From positions 744,001-808,000 of the forward strand of contig BLZA01000005.1 in the NCBI GenBank assembly GCA_013423385.1: a stretch of 64,000 nt of DNA, read 5' to 3'. The notes beneath the pieces were generated by a model. It saw only the letters and a program-made list of their open reading frames with translations. It did not search any database and had not been told where the DNA came from. Every line of letters starts with the position of its first letter. Positions within the stretch are counted from its first letter, which is position 1. Shown piece by piece: positions 23,739-34,092 of this stretch. The translations under genes were made by a program, and so were the position numbers. The stretch is from Naganishia liquefaciens. Lineage: Eukaryota; Basidiomycota; Tremellomycetes; Filobasidiales; Filobasidiaceae.

Positions 23739-25302
23739 TGACGACCAGGTAGCCCTCCCCGCCCGGCCATCGCCCCCCCCGCACGCACCGCTGACTTCTC
23801 CCTCCCGCAGACCGGCAACCCACGCAGGCAGCTGGTACACATCCAGCGGTACGCACCGGCATCCCTCCCTGCGCCCTTCCTTCTGACGGCTTTCACATTT
23901 ACAGCACCACAGCTCAAGGCCCAGCTGGAGGGGAATCTAGCAGCCGTCAAGCCCATCGAGGCGCTCGAATATGATCCACCCGTGAACGGGTGCAAGGCGT
24001 TGATTGGACCGTGAGCCATTCGGGTCGTCGGGCCGCGGTCAGCGAGGGCTTACGCTTGAACTTGTGGCGGGCATAGTCATGCCGGGTACTCGTACTCCGG
24101 ACCTGCGGCCGCTTGGGCGTATGCCGCGATCCCGGTGAAAAAGATGTGAGTTTCGAGTCTTCTTGGAGTCGGGTGGTAGACGGGCGCTGATCGAGTGCGT
24201 GTGTGGGGGCAGTAAGAGGGTGTTCCTGCTCGGGCCATCGCATCATTTTTATCTGAGCAGGATTGCCCTCAGCGGGTGTAGCAAGTATGCGACACCGCTC
24301 GGGGACATTCCTCTGGATATGGAGAGTAAGTGTCCAGGGGGCCTCCTCTCGTTGCGCGGGACACGGAACTCACGCTTGGGCTTCCCCGTCAGCTATCGCC
24401 AAGTTGCGCAAGACGGGGAAATTCGACGAGATGGATCTCGAGACGGATGGCGACGAGCATAGTCTCGAGATGCACCTGCCGTATCTGCGACTCGTGTTTC
24501 AACATTCGTGAGTCTGCCTTCACGCTGCTGCTGCTGCCGCCTATCATTGGCCAATCACCAGACCTGTGTACAGTCCCGAAATGAAGCTCGTGCCTTTGCT
24601 CGTCGGAAACGTCTCGGAAACGACAACAGCCGAGTATGCGCAAGTATTTCAGGAATACTGGGCCGACGAGCATACGTTCTGGGTCATCAGCTCGGATTTC
24701 TGCCACTGGTACGTTCACGGCGCCGCGCTTGCTGTGGGCTCAATAAGACGACGAAATCTTTTTTTTTCCCAGGGGCACCCGATTCAGCCACACGCCCTAT
24801 TATCCAAACCCACCGCCTATCCCCCATCCGGTTCCACCGACGGAGACCCGCTCGACCGCAACCCTTGCTACAAACGTCGGACCGCCCGAGATGATCACCC
24901 TGTCACGCACGACCCCTTCGCGGGTCCTCGAGACGCCCATTTGGCAGAGTATTCAGTATATGGACCACGAGGCGATGGATATTCTGCGGGAGGGCGGGAG
25001 GGAGGGAACGGGGAGGGCGTTTCGGCAGTATTTGAAGAGGACGGGGGTGAGTCATCCGGGAGGAGGGGGGGGGCGTTTCGTGGCGAAAAAGCTTGACTGA
25101 CGCTCTTTCCCCGGGGTGCGATAAGAACACCATCTGTGGCAGGAACCCGATCTCGGTCTTGCTCGCCATCATGGAAACGGCCGCCCGAGCGTCCGGCGAC
25201 ACGCCCGCCGAGATTGTCTTTGTGCGGTATGAACAGAGCAGTCGGTGCGAGACGGTACGGGACAGCAGTGTCAGCTATGTTAGCGGGCTCGTGATCATTT
25301 AA
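23739..25302 (+). CDS. MEMO1 family protein
   Basis: The first coding exon is only 11 nt (ATGACGACCAG, 23739-23749) and joins PATHAGSWYTSS. Later segments are CKALIGP spliced to HAGYSYSGPAAAWAYAAI, KRVFLLGPSHHFYLSRIALS, EHSLEMHLPYLRLVFQHS, WVISSDFCHWGTRFSHTPYY and NTICGRNPISVLLAIMETAA. It ends SSVSYVSGLVII with TAA at 25300-25302. The conserved His and Cys residues of the Memo metal site (HAGY, GPSHH, FCHWG) are all present. Human MEMO1 and yeast Mho1 form a family whose biochemical role is still debated (copper/iron binding, redox). An insertion rich in Pro/Thr (about 24800-24940) sits between HTPYYP and the IWQSIQYMDHEAMDIL helix, in a place where many family members are shorter. Confidence 0.93.
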
Positions 25303-25437
25303 GAGGCCGGGGACGCTCGGGTTCTGGAAGGGAGGGTGGAGGCGGGGTGGGGGGGAGGGGGGGAGCGTGTAACATGGACAATGAATGCGAAAAGACTATT
25401 GAAATTTGTGTGTGACAATGCATGCGCCCGCCCGGCC

Positions 25438-27275
25438 CTAGCGCTTCTTGTACACGCAGCCCTTCATAATCTTGGGTCCCTGCGCCAGCCTTTCGTTCCA
25501 GCCCGTCTGACCCTTGACGACGCCCAGCGGCGCAAACGACGTCTTGGTGAACCGGAACAAATCGAAATGCGTCGTCGGTGCCGTCTGGTGGGAGGCACGT
25601 GTCAGTATTCCGACCCCTGCAGCGGGAAGAAAAAAAAAGGGTGGCGGCCCGGGACGTACATGTTCCTCGAGATGAAACCCAAACGACTCGACGAGCGCGA
25701 TGAATTCCTTGTGGGAGATTAGACGAGACGTCACCTCGGCAATATGAAATACGCCGCTATCCCGGAAAAAGAAACGCCGTGAGCGGTCCGTCAACCCGCG
25801 ACCGTTCAGCGTTTCGGCTCACCCAGTCTTCAAAATCCGACACGCCTCGTAGATCCCGCCGACCCAGTTGACGCCCATCAGACTAAGACAACACACGACG
25901 GAATCCACCACGTGCGGGACCGGGGCCGCCGCAGCCTCCTCGGCGACGCCTTTCCCCCTTTTGGTCGTGGTCTTCTTCTTCTTTTTCTTGTTCCCATCCT
26001 CGGGTACGGACGCAGCAGCAGGCCATCCAGCGAGGGCATACTCGTGTCCGCCTGGCTCACCGGGCAACGGCACCGCATCGAGAAAGTCCCCCGGGACGAC
26101 CCATCCTCGGGGGCCCGTCGGTGCGGCGGCGGCGGCGGCGGCGGCGGAAGAAACCGGCTGAATGTCCCCGACGAGGTCGTAGCTGAGGACGACGTACCCT
26201 CCGTGTCCGTTGAGTTGTTTCGCAAGACTGGCGTCGCCGCATCCGAGGTCGACGATCACGTGAAGTGTGCGTGCGGGTTGGGTGGCGCGAATGGCGGAGA
26301 TGATGTAGGGCAGCGGAGGGGACGGCCATGCGGCGGTTTGCTGGCGGTGCGAGTCGTGGTACTACAGGAGGGGTCAGATTGGAATTTTGGAATAGCGCGC
26401 GCGCGCGCGGCACGTACATCGGCAAACGCACTACCGCCTTCCTCGCGCATGAGGTCCCACGCTTGCGTGCTCGGCAGCGTGTAGAGTTGTTCGTTGAGCC
26501 AGCGGAATTTCGCAGAGGAGAGTTTGTGCGCGAGGGAGCTTTGGAGGGAGGTCATCGGTGTTTGTGGGGCGGATGGAGCGGCAAGGTTGGCGGGTTGTTC
26601 GTCCGAGGAGGATTCCTCGGGCTCGGATTCGGCGGCGGGTGGTGGTGGTGGTGGTGGTGGATCGAGGACCTTGGGTTGCGACGTGTGGGCGACCTGCTTG
26701 GGGATCTTTTTCGCGGCGGACTTGGCCTTGCCCTCGAGTTGCGCAATGGAGGATACCCCGGGCGGCAACACGGGCCGTCCATCGAGCCCGTACTTGATTT
26801 TCTTCTTCTTTGGCGGGACCACCGCGTTGCCCTCCTCGGCCTCCTCTTCAGCCATCCGCTTGCGCAATTCATCCATCGTCAATGGCGCATCGTCATCGTC
26901 ATCATCACCATCGTCCACACCCCTCGACCTGCGTCGCCCGGCCTTTTTCCCCGACTTTTTCGAGCCGCCGCCGCGGCCGCCCGCGGTGTCCCCCTTTTCG
27001 AGCACCTTGATCAACTTTTCGATATTCTCCTGCGCACTCTTGACGCTCGCCCGTCCGCCATACGCCGCACTCGTATTCGCCGCCGCCGCCGCCGCCGCCG
27101 CGGCATCCGATGTCCGTCTGCGCTTCTTGGCGTTGCGTTTGCTGGTGGCGCCCGGGTCAACGACGACGGGTGTGGTAGTGGGCACGGCGAACGTGGTGCT
27201 AAACGGGTTCGAGGTCGCCAGCGGGGACTGTGCCGAGGAAGGGTTGAGGAGGAGGGAGGAGGAGAAGAGGGCCAT
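25438..27275 (-). CDS. RRP8: rRNA (adenine-N1) methyltransferase Rrp8
   Basis: Start MALFSSSLLLNPSSAQSPL at 27275 is preferred to longer in-frame extensions that run into the divergent promoter. The N-terminal half is basic/acidic low complexity (poly-Ala, DDDDDD, KKKKIKYG). The Rrp8 core begins near 26530 with LAHKLSSAKFRWLNEQLYTL, then WDLMREEGGSAFADYHDSHR (across a short intron), VIVDLGCGDASLAKQL (SAM-binding loop), VVCCLSLMGVNWVGGIYEAC (catalytic region), and GVFHIAEVTSRL, FGFHLEEH, FDLFRFTKT. It ends KGCVYKKR (TAG/TGA region at 25438). Rrp8 makes m1A in helix 25.1 of large-subunit rRNA in the nucleolus. Two unusual low-complexity insertions (an Ala run and a Lys/Thr-rich stretch with a second Ala run) sit inside the Rossmann fold near 25920-26160. 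Confidence 0.95.
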
Positions 27276-27480
27276 GATGTGATGCGGTTCAGGGGAGGTC
27301 TGGATCGCCGCATAGAGGGGAGGAATATGGACGAGGCAAAGTTGATCATCCTGAGCGACCCCCGCGTTGATTTGCATCCGCCCGGCCGCCGATATGCGTC
27401 TTCCCTTGCGCCAAAGACAAGCTCCAAAGCACTCATCCACCCAAGTCTCCCTTCCCCCGCCTCGGCGCGCGCTTCCCAGA

Positions 27481-28581
27481 ATGCCACCCACCTACCACAC
27501 ATCCCTCACCGTCCCCCCGACTCTCCCGGCCCTCGACCGTTCGCGCATCCACCTCTTGCCATTTCATCTCACCTACACCGGCCCGGCAGACGTCGACGTA
27601 TACTTTGTGCCCCGCGCCGGGGAGGATTTCCACGGCGGGATCGGGACGGAGCGGCGGGAAGGGGTGACGGGGAGGGTCGCGGCGTTTAGGGGACGGCAAG
27701 TGGTCGAGCAGAGGGTTCGCGTCCCGCCGGGTTACAAGGGGTGTCTTGTTCGTGCGCCGGGGAAACCGACGGGGAGGACGGAGGATGTGACCATTCCAGG
27801 AGGAGGGGGAGAAGCGGGAGGAGCGGGAGAAGCGGGAGGAGCGAGAGTAGATCCCGAGCGGTCGATGTCGGTCGGGGAACGTGCGGCGGGAGCAAGGTCA
27901 TTGAGGAAGCGCAAGGTCGCGATGGGGTCGGGGCAGGGGCAGGTGCCGGGGCCGCTCAAGACGAGGACGAAGCGCACGGTGGTTCCCTCTGCGCGGTTCG
28001 CGTTGGACTCGGAAGAGGAGGAGGGCGATGCGGAGCGGGATCCCGAGGCGGGAGACGAGGAGGCACGGGACGCGGACGCGGACGCGGATGCGGAAAAGAT
28101 GGACGTACGGCCCGCGGCAGACGAGTTGGGTATCAAAGGAGAGGGAGCACAAGACGTACAAGTCACCCCGCCAAAGTCGCTCGAGCATACGGATTCAATC
28201 GCCGTGGTGGATACAATGGTCGACGTGGCACCCAACACCACCAACACCTCGCTTGAATCCGAATCCGCTCGAAAACTCCAACGACAACGTGACCCGCCGC
28301 AAGACTTGGCCTGCAACGACAACGACGACGGTATCCCCTCTACGTGGATCCACGAACGAAAGATCCTCGCCACGGCGACGTTTTCGGGATTCAACATCTG
28401 GACGGCCGATGAGGCGATGTATAGCGTCCGGACGGGAGAAGAGGAAGGGGAGGGGCCAGGGGAAGGGGAAAGGGAAGGGGAGGAGGAGAGAGATGTCACG
28501 CGCCTGATGGGCGAGCGGGATGAGTATGTGAGGGCATTGGATGAAGGGAGACGCGTGGCCGAGGTGGTGCATGGGTGGTAG
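27481..28581 (+). CDS. RNH203: Ribonuclease H2 subunit C
   Basis: Intronless 366-residue frame starting MPPTYHTSLTVPPTLPALDR at 27481; the upstream in-frame extension from 27367 lies in the shared promoter and is rejected. The RNase H2C barrel is recognisable in two parts: IHLLPFHLTYTGPADVDVYF, RVAAFRGRQVVEQRVRVPPGYKG-type strands with GCLVR, and, about 200 residues later, ERKILATATFSGFNIWTADE. Between them is a charged, low-complexity insertion encoded by short tandem repeats (about 27800-27850 and 28060-28100). RNase H2 removes ribonucleotides from DNA; subunit C dimerises with B to support the catalytic subunit. Family members in fungi often have an insertion here, though this one is long. 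It diverges from RRP8 with 205 bp between start codons. Confidence 0.85.
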   Translation: MPPTYHTSLTVPPTLPALDRSRIHLLPFHLTYTGPADVDVYFVPRAGEDFHGGIGTERREGVTGRVAAFRGRQVVEQRVRVPPGYKGCLVRAPGKPTGRTEDVTIPGGGGEAGGAGEAGGARVDPERSMSVGERAAGARSLRKRKVAMGSGQGQVPGPLKTRTKRTVVPSARFALDSEEEEGDAERDPEAGDEEARDADADADAEKMDVRPAADELGIKGEGAQDVQVTPPKSLEHTDSIAVVDTMVDVAPNTTNTSLESESARKLQRQRDPPQDLACNDNDDGIPSTWIHERKILATATFSGFNIWTADEAMYSVRTGEEEGEGPGEGEREGEEERDVTRLMGERDEYVRALDEGRRVAEVVHGW

Positions 28582-28928
28582 TCGGGGAGGCGAGGGTACG
28601 GAGGGGGGCAAGGGGGGTCATGCATGTAACATCCCCGCGTCCGCTTTGGGGATGCATCTATTCATTTGTCTTGTTCTCATGTGCAAGCGCAGCCCCGTCC
28701 GTATGCAGCTCAATGTCGGTCGCTCGGGGTCGTACGGGGCAAGACTGCCCGCTGGCTGCCCGCCTGATGCTGCAGGCTACCGGGTCATAGCCGTAGCCGA
28801 GCGGATGCAAATCACGCGCGGGCGGGGGACGAGTCTGGCTTGAGAGCGAGAGGCCGCCCGCCTGGTCGCGCGCTGGGAATAAGATGGGGGACAGTAAAGC
28901 GTAACCACGCAGCACGCACACATACAGC

Positions 28929-31692
28929 ATGTCCAGACCCTTGCTGTTCAAGCGATTCACAAGCACCATGTCCGCTCCCGTCGTCGTCTTTCCCAAATTC
29001 AAGAACCCCGGCGTGCAAGGGTACACGCTCGCGAGGCCCAAGGCGTTGAATTCGCTGAATGAGGAGATGGTCCGGGCGTTGAGGGGGCCGGTTGAGGGGT
29101 GGGTGGCAGCGGAAGGAGGAGTCAGGGTCGTGGTGGCGAGGGGGGAAGGGAGGGGGTTTTGTGCCGGGGGGGATGTCAAGGGTGAGTGCGAGTGCGAGCG
29201 CGAGCGCGAGCGAGCATTTCCGAGCGACCGGAGGGAGCGAGAATACCAGCGCCGCAGGCGAGGAATCCCCGAGTGCGCCGTAGGGCGCGCGAGAATGCCT
29301 CCGAGCGAAGCGAGAATACCTCCTATCGAGCGGAGCGAGAATAATTCTCTCGTCGAGCGGAACGAGAGCACCTCCTATCGAGCGGAGCGAGAACACCTCC
29401 TATCGAGCGAAGCGAGAATACCTCCTATCGAGCGGAGCGAGAATACCTCCTATCGAGCGGAGCGAGAATAATTCTCTCGTCGAGCGGAGCGAGAACACCT
29501 CCTATCGAGCGAAGCGAGTACACCTCCTATCGAGCGGAGCGAGAATCCTCCCTCGTCGAGCGGAGCGAGAATAATTTTCTCGTCGAGCGGAGCGAGAACA
29601 GCTCCTATCGAGCGAAGCGAGAATACCTCCTATCGAGCGAAGCGAGAATCCTTTCTCGTCGAGCGGAAGGAGAGCACCTCCTATCGGACGGAGGGAGAGC
29701 ACCTCTGCCCTCTCTCGTCGAGCGGTGCGAGAATAGGAGGCATCGCGGGCTTTGATTTCGAGGCCTTTGTAGGACACCTTCTCTCCTCGAGCGGACAAAG
29801 AATACCTTTTGTATCGAGCGGAATTTAAATCCCTATCTCGTTGAGTGGAGCGACGACAGGAGGCATCGGAGGCCAGAATACCTCTTCCGCCGAGCAAAGA
29901 GCGATTACTAGTGCCGCACGTCACGATTTCTGCCTTGTCGACCGTCGGCGAGGATAGGAGGCGCTGCGAGCGAGGATCTTCCAAGCGTCAGCGTGAATTC
30001 CAACGTCGCAGATAAGAGGCCGTCATAGGACGGCCGCTCAACCCTCTCTTTCTTGAACGGCAGCGAGATGAGGAGGCGGCGCAGACGAGGAACCCCGTCT
30101 TGGCATCAACGAGGATACGAGGCGCCGAGGGGCAGTATCCCCGTCTTGCCTGCGTCAGCACGGATAGACGGCACTGCAAGCCCTTGCAAACTCGTCCGCA
30201 CCGCATGATACCATTACAGAACCCCCCTAATTGACCACCCTTGCAGCCGTCACCGCCTCTGCTCGCGAATCCGCCGCGGGCGTGACCGAAGCCCTGACTT
30301 TTTTCCAGGCGGAAAACGAGCTCGACTACCTTTTGGCGCTACTGGCGACGGGAAAACAGCCCAAGATTGATGGATCAGAGGGTAAAGGACATGGACAGGG
30401 CAAGACTTATGTCGTATTTATGGATGGACCGACGAGTATGTGCATCTCGCGCCGCGCGGGACATTGCGGCTAATCAAGTACACAGTGGGAGGCGGGGCCG
30501 GACTGTCGTATCCCGCGCCATTGAGAGTCGCCACCGAGACGACTATGTTCGCCATGCCCGAAACCAAGATTGGGTTTGCGCCCGATGTCGGGAGTCAGTT
30601 CTACCTCGCGCAGCTGGATGGCGCCGTCGGTGCGTGGTTGGCAGTGACGGGGGAGACATTGTTTGGACGGGCCGTCTAGTGAGCCGAGATTAGGCATTGG
30701 GAGATCAACGGCAGCTAATCCGTCACAGCGATCTTGGGATCGCGACGCACTATATCCCGAAAGCCGAGATTGACAATGTCGTCGCGGCGATCGACGCGCT
30801 GCCGGAATCGGACTTGACGACCGCCAAGATCTCGTCCCTGTTGACGACATTCACCGCACCCCTCTCGGACGCCGACGAGGTATCCACCGCCAAGACTCCC
30901 TCGGTCGCTTCCCATATCGCCGGCGACGTTCGTACTCTGCTTGACCGCGCCTTTTCCAAACCGACAGTCCAGGAGATCCGCGCCGTCCTCGAATCCGCCA
31001 TCGAGGCCAAAGACTCGCACTCCTGGTCCCCGCGCGCGATCGAGTGGGCCCGGCAGACGGTCAAGACGATTGGGGAACGGTCGCCGACGGGAATGAAGGT
31101 CGCGCTCATCAACTGGCGACAGGCGCGCAAGACGCGCGACCTGCGGGAACAACTCGATCGGGATCTGCGCATGTGTTGTGCGTTCTTGACGGCGACGCAG
31201 GACATGTTTGCCGGCGTCGATCAGGTACTCGTGCACAAGAGCAAAGAACCGGCCGCATGGGACCCACGCGAACTCGACGACCCGCGGATCGAGGAGCGTA
31301 AGCTCGCCGAAACGTGGTTTGATCGTGCCAAGTCTGAGACGCTCAAACGCGCGCCGACCCTGGGTCTCGCTGCGCCCGAGGGAGGGGACGGCCTCTGGGG
31401 CACGTTCCGCGCGTGGGGCCTGCCCTCTGAAGCCGTGATTCAGAGCTACATTGACGGCTCGCGCGCGTCCTCGGATGCTTTTGCGTTGACACGCGCGGAA
31501 CTCAAGGAACGTCTGTGGACGGACATGGTCGCCGAGAGGCAACTCCAAGAGGGCGAGCGCGGAGTGGCCGAGTTGAGGAAAGAGGTCGAGCGCAAAGTCG
31601 AGGAGGTTTGTGAGCGGCAGTGCGTGTTGGCCGGAAATGACGGCAAGGAGGGCGGCAAGTATTTAAAGTGGCATCCAGTGGCCAAGTTGTAA
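28929..31692 (+). CDS. EHD3: 3-hydroxyisobutyryl-CoA hydrolase (HIBCH/Ehd3)
   Basis: Crotonase-fold enzyme of valine catabolism. Exon 1 (28929-29181) starts [17 protein letters not shown], a plausible mitochondrial presequence with a second in-frame Met at 28968, and continues [18 protein letters not shown] to [11 protein letters not shown] (oxyanion-hole segment). Exon 2 begins at 30247 and runs AVTASARES... to VFMDGPT. An intron with donor GTATGTG restores [18 protein letters not shown], then [18 protein letters not shown] with the active-site Glu/Asp region. After an intron at about 30679-30728 the frame continues [19 protein letters not shown] to the end, HPVAKL, TAA at 31690-31692. Intron 1 (29182-30246, 1,065 bp) is about 20 times the local norm and is minisatellite-filled. 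The terminal AKL is a PTS1-type tripeptide, so peroxisomal as well as mitochondrial location is possible. Confidence 0.93.
29219..30180. repeat. 25-28 bp minisatellite inside HIBCH intron 1
   Basis: The core (about 29290-29740) has roughly 18 head-to-tail units built on CGAGCGGAGCGAGAA. Two unit types alternate irregularly: a 25-bp type ending TACCTCCTAT and a 27-bp type ending TAATTCTCTCGT. At each 27-bp junction TTCTCG and CGAGAA flank about 10 nt and can form a hairpin. Towards 30180 the pattern decays to scattered GCGAG/GGAGG pieces, so older copies lie at the 3' side. The units lack stop codons in several frames on both strands, which explains the long repetitive open frames here. I saw no other copy in the window. 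Confidence 0.9.
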
Positions 31693-32423
31693 GCACCAAG
31701 TCAATCAAAAGTCAGCAATAAAGTAAAGTGAATATGAATGAAATCTGGGTCGGCAGGGAAGACTAGGAAGCGTCACGACGCGCAGGGTGAAAAAGTGTCA
31801 GCTTGGAACTTGGCCGATAGGCTGGCCTGCGAGGGCCTTGTCCGCAGACAGGCAGGCACGGAATAGATTCATCAGTAAAGGGTGAAACCTCGTCTCACCT
31901 GGCCTTGATACCGTCAGCTGTGTCTTCAGAGTCAAAACTGCACAGCTGATGGAAGAAGCTGTCGGCAGGACGGTCCTTACAGTCGCGAAGGGCGACGCCT
32001 TCCTCCCTGATTTCATTGTCCGATAGATATGTCAGAAGTATGCTATGCGAGCGACCGGCTGAAAGGAAGGCAGGTGGGCAGGCCCATCGTGAACATTGCT
32101 GCCTGAAGTGAGCCAGCGTCTCGCAGTAGAATCGCCGCCGGCTGTACTCGTTGCGAGCGCAGATTATAGAGCGGGAAGTAAGGGGTTCATTCTTCATTTT
32201 CTTCCCTTGAGCCAACCTCCTGTGCGGTCCCTAAACACAAAGGGGCTCTCCAATTCTTCTTAGACTTTTGGTGTGCGTTATATAACGCTTCTTTAGAGAA
32301 CGAGAGAAGTATTCTACGTTTTCGTTGCCGGCAACACAGCATACAATGCCAGAATTTCACCTGAATCCGACTCAGAGCTAAAAATCGTCACTCAGCAGAA
32401 TCAGCTTCCCCTCCGTTATCAAT
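31693..32423. other. Intergenic region, no supported gene
   Basis: 731 bp after HIBCH. Two overlapping minus-strand frames (31798-32016 and 31895-32215) have no recognisable domain and no clear splice sites. It may hold the HIBCH 3' UTR and the promoter of the next locus. Confidence 0.5.
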
Positions 32424-33006
32424 TTGGCTCGCGCTCTGTTGTCATTCTACAGAGATCCTCCTCAATCACAACTAGTTCCGCTCTTGGGTCCTGCGCAGCG
32501 TCAGCCCGTCACGTCAATTGCGCTTTATCGTATCGCCGGCCTTGCTCAAGGTTTCATGATGCCTAAAGCTCAAGATTCGCCCGGCAGCACACCCGCCCGA
32601 GTATGCAGCAACTCGAGTCCAGCTGGCTCATCGAGTGGCAAGAACCTTGAGGGTGATTCGTCGTCCCGCTCTCGCGCTGCTGGAAGCAGCACATCGCCCC
32701 TCAGATCTCGGGCATCTTCCTTCAGGGATTTCTTCCGGTGTTGGACAGGCGTTGATGAAGCAGGTGAGGAAATACGATCCTGCCTGCTCCGCCCGCTGAC
32801 CATGTCCGATCAGAGGATCCCGCTTCGGAAGAAGTCGTTTCAGGCCGCGGTCGCGGGTAAGAGAGGGGCTCGCTTTTCGCTCATGAACGCTACTGACTCC
32901 TAGGACTCTGTTTTCCTCGTGGGACTTGTGCATCCCATCATTATTATCGCTTCATGATCACGCTGGAGTGCGCTGGACAACGACGTCGACTTTTGGCTCC
33001 GAATGA
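32424..33006 (+). CDS. Orphan predicted protein (uncertain model)
   Basis: The open frame from 32424 (MARALLSFYRDPPQSQLV) is Ser/Arg-rich. Two good intron candidates follow: one with donor GTGAGGAA after GTTGATGAAGCAG (about 32763) and acceptor after CTGACCATGTCCGATCAG (about 32812), and one with donor GTAAGAGA (about 32860) and acceptor CTGACTCCTAG (about 32903). With both removed the frame continues EDPASEEVVSGRGRGTLFSS and ends at TGA 33004-33006. The splice signals are locally typical, which is the main support. No domain is recognised. It may instead be the 5' part of the next frame. Confidence 0.3.
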
Positions 33007-33921
33007 GCGAAAGCGATTTCAGCGATTCTTTTTACAAAAGAACTCTGCCTACTGAGGATCGGTCCCCAACACCTTCGGAGCTGTCTTTCGATGCATCCCT
33101 TGAGCAACCTGAAGTCGCCAACCCTTGCAATTTGTCAGACTTTATACCGACGAGTAAAGGTTTGAAAGATATAGCGGAAATTGAAGACCCCAACGAAGGT
33201 AGCGACGTGGAGTGCTCAGGTTCAAGGGAGGCTTCGAGACCGCTTTTACCAAAGAAGGGAACGCGCTGCGAATGGGTCTTTGATCCGCATTCGAATCCGA
33301 AACAGGTCGGCGGGGGTAAGCTCGACGGCGAGTTCCAATCGCCTTCCATATCTTTTCACTCGACCGCAAAATCGCATAGCAATATGCAGACCGAGATACT
33401 ATCATCACTGCGAGGAGCAGATCAACGCACTCAACCAGTTCCCTGTGGTTCGCGGACACGATTCGAAGGGGGAAACCGTTTGCAAACCCTCAGGCTTCCT
33501 CGACTTGTCTTTCAGAATGCCAACGAGCAAGGTGGGATCAGGACTAGGCCACGAGTCCAAACTGCGGGGTCGCAACCTCGAAGTACTCGCCTGATCGAGA
33601 AAGGGAAGAGTACCGCAGCCTCGATAGGCAGTCATCCGGTGTCAAATGAGGAAAGTCTAGAGTGGTACCCTCCTTCCCCTCCTTCCAGCTCCTGTCAATA
33701 TCGGCTCTCCGCGAGACGCGGTCGTAGTTCGACATTCTCGTATCCGCCAAGCGGTGAACAACTCAGCGCGCTTTCCCGTTCGTCAAGGTCATTTTCAGAG
33801 CCGACTATGCCACGGATTCAGGAGGAATCACCCGAACGGCCACTGATGGGTGAGAGACGGAAATATACTTGAATTCAGTGCTTGCCTCATCATCTTTGAA
33901 ACTTGCTAGATCGCAAGGGCT
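33003..33921 (+). CDS. Orphan Ser-rich protein (uncertain model)
   Basis: An open frame of 289 codons starts MSESDFSDSFYKRTLPTEDR at 33003. It is rich in Ser, Pro and Arg, with an acidic N-terminal third and a Ser/Arg tail, and looks disordered. A candidate intron starts GTGAGAGACGG at about 33847 and ends CTTGCTAG at about 33909, after which the frame closes within five codons. No domain, signal peptide or membrane segment is visible. It could be a regulatory protein of this lineage or a longer gene whose upstream exon includes codons before the first Met (WSALDNDVDFWLR precedes it in frame). Confidence 0.4.
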
Positions 33922-34092
33922 GATAGGCAACATGAAAGAACATTCGCGGCTGTAAAAGAATACAAGCAAACAAAGCAAATCGCTTCCGATTCTGGCTGCC
34001 CAGTCCCCTATCAGTGGCTGTTTATGAGCTGAGACGAGGGAAGGCGCAGAGAGTATCTATATCTTGAATATGGGCCTCATCGCCTAGTTCCC

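Noticed and set aside
26328-27689. 453-codon plus-strand frame across Rrp8 and the RNH203 start
   Set aside because: It is antisense to the Rrp8 methyltransferase core and runs through the divergent promoter. Low stop density follows from high GC content.
29219-29740. Possible CRISPR-like array
   Set aside because: Units are head-to-tail without unique spacers of constant size, lie in an intron of a eukaryotic gene, and vary in length (25 versus 27 bp). This is a minisatellite.
28658-29984. Long minus-strand frames opposite HIBCH exon 1 and its intron
   Set aside because: They come from stop-free minisatellite units and the GC-rich exon. The sequences (repeated RSARRE-like blocks) have no conserved domain.
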